This document shows positions 8,355-15,853 of a DNA stretch of 60,623 bases, in pieces. A program made the translations under genes and the position numbers. Under the pieces are notes generated by a model. The model had not been told where the DNA came from, did not search any database, and was given only the letters and a program-made list of their open reading frames with translations. Source of the DNA: Hamadaea sp. (GTDB lineage Bacteria; Actinomycetota; Actinomycetes; Mycobacteriales; Micromonosporaceae); assembly GCF_013362815.1 (NCBI RefSeq), contig NZ_JABFVK010000053.1, positions 1 to 60,623 of the forward strand. The letters are read 5' to 3'. Within the stretch, counting starts at the first letter, position 1; every line of letters begins with the position of its first letter.

Positions 8355-8389
8355 GTAGGGGCGGGCCACCAGCTCTGTCGCGCGTACAT
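8345..8389 (-). CDS. Trp leader peptide, 14 residues
   Basis: The frame encodes MYARQSWWPAPTAA with two adjacent tryptophan codons. It ends in TGA inside attenuator segment 2 and lies 104 bp before the anthranilate synthase start. Ribosome stalling at the Trp codons when tryptophan-tRNA is scarce would free segment 2 to pair with segment 3. No strong ribosome site is visible. A similar leader is known for an anthranilate synthase gene of Streptomyces venezuelae. Confidence 0.85.
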   Translation of the reverse strand: MYARQSWWPAPTAA

Positions 8390-8589
8390 GCCAGAAAGCT
8401 AGCAGAAAGATGATCGAGAGTGCGACATCTACCGGCGATTTATGTCAGATGGTTGGCTCAGCGTCGGCTTTTCGGCCGAGCAGGGTTACCATACCGGCAT
8501 CCTGCGGCCGGGGGCGGCTCTCGCGGGGCGGGCGCCTGCCGGCCGGGTGGCGTCGATGCGCAGACACGACAACCGGAGGGGCGGCGGTC

Positions 8590-9564
8590 ATGTTGGGGAG
8601 GTTGCGCAGCAGGCGATTCGACGCACCGACGTCCGATGAGGACGGTAGTGGCGCGGTCAGCCGGGGACAGGTGAACGACATCGTCGTCAACCTCGCGCGG
8701 CGCAGTCAATCGTTGGTGGAACGGCAACTCAAGGTGGTCGAAGAGCTCGAACGCGACGAACGGGACCCCGAACGTCTGGCCGCGCTGTTCCGGCTGGAGC
8801 GGCTGACCGCCCGGATGCGGCGGACGAACGAGAACCTCCTCGTCCTCGCGGGCGGGTCGGCCCGACGTCGCAGCCGTGAACCCGTGCCGCTGGCCGCCCT
8901 GGTGCTCGCCGCCGTCTCGGAGAACGAGCAGTATCAACGGGTTCGGGCCGAGGTCGAGGACGGCGTACAGGTCTCCGGGGTGGTCGCGGCCGACCTGGTC
9001 CACCTGCTGGCCGAGTTGCTGGAGAACGCGGTCGGCTACTCACCGCCGACCAGCGTGGTCACCGTGACCGGCGAACGGACCGCGCCGGGTGCCCGGGTGA
9101 TCGTCACTGATCAGGGCATCGGGATGCGGGACGAGGTCAGAGACGAGCTGAACCAGCTGCTCGCCGATCCACCCGAGGTCGACGCCTCGGTCACCGAACG
9201 CATGGGGCTGGTGGTCATCGGCCACCTCGCGGCACGGCACGATCTGCGGGTGACCCTCGCGGCGGCGGCCGGCGGCGTACGCGCCACCGTCGAGCTGCCG
9301 GAGGCCGTCCTGGAGCCCCGCAAGCGCGACCGCACAGCGGCTGTCCGGCTCACCACCACCGAGCCGTTCGACGCCGAACCGACCATGCGCCTGCCCATGG
9401 GCGAGCCGGTCGAGGAGCACACCATTCTGCTGCCCTCCCGGGTGCCGATGGCCAGCCTGCCGCCGTCGACCGGGGAGCCGGAGGGCCCGGCGAAGCCGGT
9501 GGCCGCCGACCCCGCCACCGAGCGGGTGCTCACCCGGCTCTACGACGGGCTGCGCGAGAACTAA
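8590..9564 (+). CDS. CvnA-like histidine-kinase-type ATPase without sensor or phosphoacceptor His
   Basis: 324 residues. Conservon CvnA proteins are normally membrane sensors about twice this size; this one starts directly in the helical dimerisation part (QVNDIVVNLARRSQSLVERQL). The segment usually carrying His reads LFRLERLTARMRR, with Arg-71 at that place. The ATPase fold keeps an N box (ELLENAVGYSPP), G1 (DQGIGM) and G2 (MGLVVIGHLAARH). A variable acidic/proline tail follows from about residue 240. Start 8590 has GGAGGGG upstream. The roadblock gene follows after 16 bp. It probably acts as a nucleotide-dependent scaffold rather than a kinase (inference). Confidence 0.8.
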   Translation: MLGRLRSRRFDAPTSDEDGSGAVSRGQVNDIVVNLARRSQSLVERQLKVVEELERDERDPERLAALFRLERLTARMRRTNENLLVLAGGSARRRSREPVPLAALVLAAVSENEQYQRVRAEVEDGVQVSGVVAADLVHLLAELLENAVGYSPPTSVVTVTGERTAPGARVIVTDQGIGMRDEVRDELNQLLADPPEVDASVTERMGLVVIGHLAARHDLRVTLAAAAGGVRATVELPEAVLEPRKRDRTAAVRLTTTEPFDAEPTMRLPMGEPVEEHTILLPSRVPMASLPPSTGEPEGPAKPVAADPATERVLTRLYDGLREN

Positions 9565-9580
9565 CCGATCGGAGCGATTC

Positions 9581-10003
9581 ATGGTGGTCGACACGTTGAG
9601 CCCGTCGGCCCAGCGGCTGCACTGGCTCATCAGCGGATTCGTCGACCGGACCGCGGGTGTCGCGCACGCCGCCGTGGTCTCGGCCGACGGGCTGCCGCTG
9701 GTCGCCGCGCAATCGCTGGCGCACGACCGCGCGCTGGAGCTCGCCGCGATCACGGCCGGCCTCCACAGCATCGCGCGGGGTGCGGCTGAGCTCACCCTGT
9801 CGTGCGGCGTCTCTCAGACGGTCGTCGAGATGGACCGCGGTTATCTGCTCATCATGTCGGTGAGCGAGTCGGCCGTGCTGGTAGTGCTCGCCGTGCGGGC
9901 GGCCGACCTCGGCGTCATCGGCTTCGAGATGGTGCGCCTGGTCAAGGCGGCGGGCGACCTGCTGACCCCACAGCTGCGCGACGAGCTCGGGGCCACCTGG
10001 TAA
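9581..10003 (+). CDS. Roadblock/LC7 domain protein (CvnB-like)
   Basis: 140 residues, one roadblock/LC7 domain spanning almost all the protein (GFVDRTAGVAHAAVVSADGLP ... GVIGFEMVRLVKAAGDLL is its recognisable course). In conservons CvnB pairs with CvnA and regulates a small GTPase, CvnD. Here the usual CvnC and CvnD genes are missing and the next gene faces the other way. Ribosome site GGAGCG precedes the ATG. Confidence 0.85.
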   Translation: MVVDTLSPSAQRLHWLISGFVDRTAGVAHAAVVSADGLPLVAAQSLAHDRALELAAITAGLHSIARGAAELTLSCGVSQTVVEMDRGYLLIMSVSESAVLVVLAVRAADLGVIGFEMVRLVKAAGDLLTPQLRDELGATW

Positions 10004-10038
10004 GCCAGGCTCGGCGGCGGCCGAGATCAGCCTGGCTT
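10002..10038. terminator. Bidirectional terminator overlapping both stops
   Basis: AAGCCAGGCT (10002-10011) pairs perfectly with AGCCTGGCTT (10029-10038), with an inner TCGG/CCGA. The hairpin begins inside the roadblock stop codon and contains the last codons of the facing kinase-like gene, serving both. Confidence 0.75.
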
Positions 10039-11292
10039 GTCGGCCTTCTCGACGTCGTCGGCGGCGGCGCGCAACGCCGTCGCCCGGACGCTCGTGATGT
10101 CGTTGGTCCGCTCGGCGAGGGCCACCCGATTGCGGAAAGCCTGGAGCTTGCCGGTGATGCGCTTGCCCAACTGCACATCGATCAGCATGTCGCCGACTTG
10201 CGCGTCCAGCTTCTGAGCCAGATCCGCCGTGATCTCGCCGAGCGAGCGGCCGGCCGTGACGCTGTCGCGCAACGCTCCCAGCGCGGTCTTGACCGCCGCG
10301 GGGTCGGTGATCGTCGAGGTCGTAGGGGTCGGCGATCCGCCCGGCCCGGTAGTGCTCACGCCCGGCGTGGTCGGGGCAGCCGAAGTAGACGGCCGGGGAG
10401 ACTCGACGCCGGTGGGCGCTTCCGATCGAGCGCTGCTACGCGGCGTCGAACCGGGTGTGTTCCCGGCCGTCTCGATCGGCTCGCTGCCGACGGGCAGCAG
10501 AGAAGGCAGTGCGCCCGCAGTCACTCCGCCCACGCCGGCGGCCACGACGGCTCCCGCGAGGCCGACCGCGGCGAGCCCGACCCGGCGGCGATTGGGAGCG
10601 TACCGGGGACGGACGACCAGGGCTGGCGAGGTCGTCAGAGCGGCGAACGCCGCCGCCAGATCCGCCGCGCTCTCGCCGACCCGACCCGCTCGTGCGCACA
10701 CCGCCGCCAGCGGGGCCGGTACCTCGCGCACGCACGACTCGACCAGTATGCCGAGCGCGTTGACGTCGTCGAATTCGCTGGCCGCCTCGGTATGCCAGCC
10801 GAGCTGAGCGGAACCCACAACGCCCAGCAGCACGGCGCCGGTGGCGGTCAGCACGACGTTGCCTGCGTCGACCTCGCCGTGGGTCAGACCGCGGTGGTGC
10901 AGCGCCGTGATCGCCTGCCCGATCTGGCCGCCGATCTGCGCCGCTTCCGCCGGGGTCAGCGTCTCGCCCGTCAGCCGGTCGCCGAGCAGCTCGCCTTCGA
11001 TGAGGCTCAGCACGACGAACGGGGTGGGCGCGCCGTCGCCGGAGAAGGCCTCGCCCACGTCGAGCACGCCGACCAGATGCGGATGGCTGACCCGGGCGGC
11101 GGCCCGGGCTCGCGCCCGCAACGCGATGAGGCTGTGCTCGTCCCCGGCGGCGGACGGGAAGAACTTGACCGCGACCGGGCGGCCCAGCACGTCGTCGAAG
11201 GCCGACCAGATCTGCGCACCAGGCGACGCCGCTAGACGCTCCACGAGGAGGTAACGGCCTGCTACTGGGGTACCCGCGGCGAACCCGAGCAT
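10027..11292 (-). CDS. Serine/threonine kinase-like membrane protein, probable pseudokinase
   Basis: 421 residues. The kinase-like domain (about 10-260) keeps the ATP-lysine (Lys-43 in VAVKFFP), but the catalytic loop HRDVKPxN is replaced by HGEVDAGN (His-138 onward) and no DFG is visible (GVVGS occupies that position). One membrane helix (about 285-310) leads to a Ser/Thr/Pro-rich outer linker and a C-terminal helical domain of about 90 residues. It is last of a five-gene leftward operon. The start at 11292 is chosen because the fold begins with AGRYLLVERLA; its ribosome site is weak. Signalling or scaffold role is inference. Confidence 0.75.
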   Translation of the reverse strand: MLGFAAGTPVAGRYLLVERLAASPGAQIWSAFDDVLGRPVAVKFFPSAAGDEHSLIALRARARAAARVSHPHLVGVLDVGEAFSGDGAPTPFVVLSLIEGELLGDRLTGETLTPAEAAQIGGQIGQAITALHHRGLTHGEVDAGNVVLTATGAVLLGVVGSAQLGWHTEAASEFDDVNALGILVESCVREVPAPLAAVCARAGRVGESAADLAAAFAALTTSPALVVRPRYAPNRRRVGLAAVGLAGAVVAAGVGGVTAGALPSLLPVGSEPIETAGNTPGSTPRSSARSEAPTGVESPRPSTSAAPTTPGVSTTGPGGSPTPTTSTITDPAAVKTALGALRDSVTAGRSLGEITADLAQKLDAQVGDMLIDVQLGKRITGKLQAFRNRVALAERTNDITSVRATALRAAADDVEKADKPG

Positions 11293-11306
11293 GAGGGGAG
11301 TCTGCC

Positions 11307-13577
11307 TTATCCTCGCCGATGCCACCGCAGTGGCCCCGGATGAATGGACCAGATGAGCCGCCGCCACCACGAACGGCGGGCGCGAAGCTCCCCGACGTAC
11401 GCCGTGGCGCTGGCGCGAGCCCGGTGGGCGTCGTCTTCCGCCAGCCGTCCCGCACTGAACTCGGCCGCGTTGACCAGCCCGGCGAGGTCGTCGAGCCGGG
11501 GAGCCGGCAGCCGCACGTGTTTGCGGCCCGGTGGTGCGGCCGCCTCCCCGGCGAAGGCAACCACCTCCGCCGCGGTCAGATGTCGGGGACTGCCCTGCCC
11601 GGCCAGCCGCAACGCGTCGGAGACCTCGAGCCAAGCGCCGGCCACCCGATCGGCCGGGCTGCCCTCGTCGAGCCGTCGTCGGCGCAGACCCCGGCGGGCG
11701 ATCAGCAGCGTCAGCACCGAACCGACCAGGATCAGGACGACGAGCCCACCCGCGCCCGCGCCGACCATCGGCACCACCGATCCGGCCGCTGCCGCCGATC
11801 CGCTTGCACCGGACCGCGCCGCCGCCGAGGCAGACACCGACTCGGTGGGCAGCGGCTCCTGCGTCGGCGGCTCGGTCGACGGCTCCGGCTTGGGCTTGAA
11901 CTGCTCCTCCAGCGGTTCAGGCTGCTGACCCGGGCGGGGCAGTGGATCGAACGCAACCCAGCCCACGCCCGCGAACAGGACCTCCGGCCAGGCGTACGCG
12001 TCGGAGGCGAGCACCTGGGCGGCGCCCTTCTTGGCGTGGAACCCGACGACCACCCGGGCGGGCAGGCCCATCATGCGGGCGAGAACGGCGTACGCCGCGG
12101 CGAACTGCTCCGCAGTGCCCTTCCCGCCGCCGTAGCCCGTCTTGTCGCCGAACAGGAAGTAGTCGAGGTTGGGCAGGGCATGGCCGCTCGGCGCCCCGCT
12201 GTCGAGGCGGTAGTGGGTCGCCAGGAACTGCTCGATCGCCGAGGCTCGGGCGTAAGCCGCGGAGTTGTCGGCGGACAGGCGCTGGGCGAGCTGCTGCATC
12301 CGCTCCGGCAGGGTGCCGCTGCCGACGGCCAGGTATCGGCTGACCTCCGGTCCGGTCGGCACGTCCGCCATGGGCAGGGTGTTCTCGTCCGGCACCGTCT
12401 GCACCGACGTCACGGCGTACGACATGCCTGGCGTGAGGCCGGTGGGCAGCATGAGCGTGCCGCTGTCGACGTCGATGCTGACCCGCAGGCCGTCCACGCG
12501 GCGAGCGCTGGCGACCGCGGGCAGGAGTTTGCCGGCGAGCCCGACCACCGTGATCTCCTGGGAGATGGTGGCGTCCTTCGCGACGGCCTGCTCCGCCCCG
12601 GGCGCGGCGGCCGGGGGAGCGGGCGGCGACGGCAGCGTACGCGCGGCGGGCCGATAGTCCCCGGAGACGTGCCAGGTCACCCCGTCGTAGTCGGGCAGCA
12701 CCGCGAGCCGGATCGCGCTGTCGGCGCTGAGGTTGGTGTCGAGCAGGTGCTCGGTCGGGTTGACCGCCCAGCCGGAGAGCCGAATCAGCGGATTCTGGTC
12801 GAGCGCGTCGAGCTGGGGCGGCGTCACGTATGCACGCGGATCCACCGGCGGCTTGTCGACTACGCCGGCCAGACCCGGCCCGAGCAGCGCCGCGACGGCC
12901 ACGATGACGGTGACTCCGGCGAGCGCGGCGACGGCGGCCCGGACCTGCAACGCGCGCCGGGTGACGGCGTCGACCCGGTCGGTCCGCACCGGATCGGGCG
13001 CGGCGGCCCGGGCGGCGCTGGTGCCGGTCAGGGCGAGGGCGGCGATGGCCAGTCCGCCGAAGACGATCCCGGTGGCCGGCCCGCCCCGATGGGGTCCGAC
13101 CAGGAACAACGCGCCGCCGTAGAGCAGCGTCGGCGGCAGCAGGCTCAGCAGCGTCCGGCGGGCACGGCCGGCCAGTTCGGCGGAGGTGAGCCCGGCGAGC
13201 CAGGCTGCGATGACCGGAATGACGACGGTGTCGGGCTGCGGCGCGACCGGCACGAGCGCGGTCAGCAGCCGGGGTATGCCGTTGGCCACGGCGTCGGCGG
13301 CGACGTCGGGCAGGCTGCCGGGGACGTCGGCCTGCTGGGCGGACAGCCACACCGCCAGGGCCAGATAGCCGGCCAGCCCGAGCACCGACACCGGCGCGTC
13401 GATCCACGAAGGCAGGCGGCGTACCGCCACGGAGAGCAGGACGCTGGCGACGCCGGCCCCGGCGACCAACTGGAACAGCAGCGGACCGTCGTAGATCTCG
13501 CCGAGCGTCCAGCCCGCCAGGACGATCATCCCGGCCAGCACCACCGGTACGCCGAGTGCGCGGACCAGCCTCACCAT
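11307..13577 (-). CDS. TgpA-like membrane protein (DUF3488 plus transglutaminase-like fold)
   Basis: 756 residues. About six or seven N-terminal membrane helices (residues 1-235) precede an outer transglutaminase-like domain, a linker rich in Pro, Glu, Ser and Ala, a further helix (about 590-612) and a cytoplasmic tail. In the core, GKGTAEQFAAAYAVLARMMG has Ala-489 where active family members have Cys, and SDAYAWPEVLF has Tyr-528 where His is expected, so transglutaminase or protease activity is unlikely. The ATG at 13577 lies just before the stop of the DUF58 gene (7-nt overlap) with GGGAGGGGG upstream. MoxR-DUF58-TgpA sets are common; this protein is probably their membrane platform. Confidence 0.85.
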   Translation of the reverse strand: MVRLVRALGVPVVLAGMIVLAGWTLGEIYDGPLLFQLVAGAGVASVLLSVAVRRLPSWIDAPVSVLGLAGYLALAVWLSAQQADVPGSLPDVAADAVANGIPRLLTALVPVAPQPDTVVIPVIAAWLAGLTSAELAGRARRTLLSLLPPTLLYGGALFLVGPHRGGPATGIVFGGLAIAALALTGTSAARAAAPDPVRTDRVDAVTRRALQVRAAVAALAGVTVIVAVAALLGPGLAGVVDKPPVDPRAYVTPPQLDALDQNPLIRLSGWAVNPTEHLLDTNLSADSAIRLAVLPDYDGVTWHVSGDYRPAARTLPSPPAPPAAAPGAEQAVAKDATISQEITVVGLAGKLLPAVASARRVDGLRVSIDVDSGTLMLPTGLTPGMSYAVTSVQTVPDENTLPMADVPTGPEVSRYLAVGSGTLPERMQQLAQRLSADNSAAYARASAIEQFLATHYRLDSGAPSGHALPNLDYFLFGDKTGYGGGKGTAEQFAAAYAVLARMMGLPARVVVGFHAKKGAAQVLASDAYAWPEVLFAGVGWVAFDPLPRPGQQPEPLEEQFKPKPEPSTEPPTQEPLPTESVSASAAARSGASGSAAAAGSVVPMVGAGAGGLVVLILVGSVLTLLIARRGLRRRRLDEGSPADRVAGAWLEVSDALRLAGQGSPRHLTAAEVVAFAGEAAAPPGRKHVRLPAPRLDDLAGLVNAAEFSAGRLAEDDAHRARASATAYVGELRARRSWWRRLIWSIHPGPLRWHRRG

Positions 13578-14812
13578 CGGCCGACCCCCTCCCACTCGGC
13601 GGCGAACTCGACGCCGTCCTCGGCCCGCAGGAAGAGCATCCCGGCTCCGCCCGGCTGAGGCTCGTCCGGCGTGATCGGGCCGAGGATGCCGGTGACCACG
13701 GTGGGGAAGGCCCCCCGGAGCGCTCCGACGAGCCCGAGATCGGCGACACCGCCCGTGCCGGTCAGGTAGACGAGCGTGTCACCGGGGCGGTGCTGACGCA
13801 GCCGGTTGGCGGCGTTGGCGAGCCGACTGTCCACAGTGTCTGCCGCATCGGCGGTAGCCGACGGAGTGACCTCGGCGAGCGCGTCGAGCTGCGCCTGAGC
13901 GCTGCCGCGATGCCCGGCGACGGCCCGGCCGCCGACGGTGTGCAGGACGACCGGAAGGTCCTCGCGGACCGCCGCCGCGATCACCGACGCGGCCGCCTCG
14001 CACGCCGCCTCGAACGCGGCGATCTCGCCGTCGGGCAGCGCGGGGGCGGCGTACGACCCGGACCGGTCGTCCAGCAGCACGACGATGCGAGGCAGGCTGG
14101 TGTCGAGGTGCTCGCGGACCATCAGCTCGCCGACCTTCGCGCTGGTACGCCAATGCACGTGCCGCAGCTCGTCGCCGATGACGTATTCGCGCAGCGCGTC
14201 GAAGGTGATGCTGCCGTGCGGCACCCGGTCGATGCGGCCGTCCATGCTCCGGCTGACCCCCGCCGGGACCGCCTGGAGCGGATGGATGCGCGGATGCACC
14301 CAGATCGAGGCCGAGCCGCCGTGGTCGCGGCCCAGCGACAGCAGGCCCAGGGGATCGCGCCGGGTCACCCGCAACGGGCCGACCTGGATGACTCCCCGCC
14401 GCCCGGTCGGCACCGGATAGCCGACGTCCATGGTCGCCCCGGCCCGCAGGCGCAGCACCGGGACGGCTACGGCGACCTTGTCGTGCACGGTCTGCCCGTC
14501 TCCGCTCAGCCGGCCGCAGGAGTCCTCGGCGACCAGACTGGCCGCCAGCAGCCGGCTGGTGTTGCGTACGGTCAGAATCACGTGGCTGCCCTCGCCACGG
14601 CCGACCCGATCGGGGTCGACCGAACGGGCCACCTCCAGTCGCGGCCGCCACACGCCGTAGGCCAGCGCGCAGCCGATCGCGACGAACGCCGTCGCGCCCA
14701 CGACCACCAGTTCGGGATAGCCGAACCGGATTCCGGTCAGGGCCAGCAGCACCCCGCCGACGCCCAGGCCCAAGCCCCGCGGCGTGATCGGCAGGCGAGC
14801 CGCGAACCTCAT
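13571..14812 (-). CDS. DUF58 protein (vWA-like)
   Basis: 413 residues. Two N-terminal membrane helices (about 13-55) are followed by a beta-rich region and the DUF58 core near YVIGDELRHVHWRTSAKVGELMVREH, then a von Willebrand factor A-like fold (IVVLLDDRSGS gives a degenerate metal-site D-x-S). DUF58 proteins act with MoxR ATPases in assembling or activating membrane or surface proteins. The start overlaps the MoxR stop by ATGA (14812-14809), so translation is coupled. Confidence 0.88.
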   Translation of the reverse strand: MRFAARLPITPRGLGLGVGGVLLALTGIRFGYPELVVVGATAFVAIGCALAYGVWRPRLEVARSVDPDRVGRGEGSHVILTVRNTSRLLAASLVAEDSCGRLSGDGQTVHDKVAVAVPVLRLRAGATMDVGYPVPTGRRGVIQVGPLRVTRRDPLGLLSLGRDHGGSASIWVHPRIHPLQAVPAGVSRSMDGRIDRVPHGSITFDALREYVIGDELRHVHWRTSAKVGELMVREHLDTSLPRIVVLLDDRSGSYAAPALPDGEIAAFEAACEAAASVIAAAVREDLPVVLHTVGGRAVAGHRGSAQAQLDALAEVTPSATADAADTVDSRLANAANRLRQHRPGDTLVYLTGTGGVADLGLVGALRGAFPTVVTGILGPITPDEPQPGGAGMLFLRAEDGVEFAAEWEGVGRW

Positions 14813-15804
14813 CGGGACCGCGTGTCAGCCTGACCGGGCAACGGCACCGGCACCGACTCGATCGCGTCCTGAAGCACCTCGGCTGCCGTCACCCCACGCA
14901 GCTGCGCGTCCGCAGTCAGCAGGATGCGGTGGGCGAACACCGGCTCCACGAGCGCCTTGAAGTCCTCGGGCAGCACGAAGCCCCGGCCCTCGGTCAAGGC
15001 GTACGCCGCGGCCGCGCGGGTCAGCGCGATCACGCCGCGGGGACTGACCCCGACGCGGACGTGCTTGTGCTCCCGGGTGGCGGCGGCCAGCCGCACGGCG
15101 TACGCGTAGAGCGGATCGGCCGTGTGCACCCGCTGGGCCAGCCGGATCGCCTCGGCGATGGTGTCGGTGGTGCAGATCGGCTCGATGGCCTCCGGCGAGC
15201 GGAGGTTGGCCCCGCGCAGCACCTCGATCTCGACCAGCTCGCTGGGGTAGCCGACGGACAGCTTCATGAGGAACCGGTCGAGCTGAGCCTCCGGCAGCCG
15301 ATAGGTGCCGTCCATCTCGACCGGGTTCTGCGTGGCCACCACCAGGAACGGGCGCGGCACCGCGTGGCGTACGCCGTCGACGGTGACCGTGCGCTCCTCC
15401 ATGACCTCCAGCAGCGCCGACTGCGTCTTCGGCGAGGCGCGGTTGATCTCGTCGGCGATCACGATGTTGGCGAAGATCGGGCCCGGGTGGAACTCGAACC
15501 CGCGTGTCGCCTGGTTGAAGATCGTCACACCGGTGACGTCCGAGGGCAGCAGGTCGGGCGTGAACTGAACGCGCCGCCACTGCCCCTGCACGGCGCTGGC
15601 CATGGCCCGGGCCAGCGTCGTCTTGCCGACGCCGGGCACGTCCTCCAGCAGCACGTGCCCCTGCGCGAACAGGCAGATCAGCCCTAGCCGCACCACCTCG
15701 GGCTTGCCGAGGACCACCGTCCCGACGGCTCCGGTGAGCCGGGCCGACAGGTCGGCGAAGGCGGTGACCTGTGCGGGGGTCAGCGGCGGCTGGGGCTGAT
15801 TCAC
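14809..15804 (-). CDS. MoxR-family AAA ATPase
   Basis: 331 residues. Walker A is EDVPGVGKTTLA, Walker B is IVIADEINRASPKTQ, and sensor 1 is ATQNPVEMDGTY. These are chaperone-like ATPases that remodel client proteins, often vWA-domain partners. It follows the Fn3 surface-protein gene by 49 bp and is coupled to DUF58. Confidence 0.93.
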   Translation of the reverse strand: MNQPQPPLTPAQVTAFADLSARLTGAVGTVVLGKPEVVRLGLICLFAQGHVLLEDVPGVGKTTLARAMASAVQGQWRRVQFTPDLLPSDVTGVTIFNQATRGFEFHPGPIFANIVIADEINRASPKTQSALLEVMEERTVTVDGVRHAVPRPFLVVATQNPVEMDGTYRLPEAQLDRFLMKLSVGYPSELVEIEVLRGANLRSPEAIEPICTTDTIAEAIRLAQRVHTADPLYAYAVRLAAATREHKHVRVGVSPRGVIALTRAAAAYALTEGRGFVLPEDFKALVEPVFAHRILLTADAQLRGVTAAEVLQDAIESVPVPLPGQADTRSR

Positions 15805-15853
15805 GTCGTCCCTCGTGTGTCGTAGTGCTTGTCGTAGCGGTCGTGGTCAGGCG

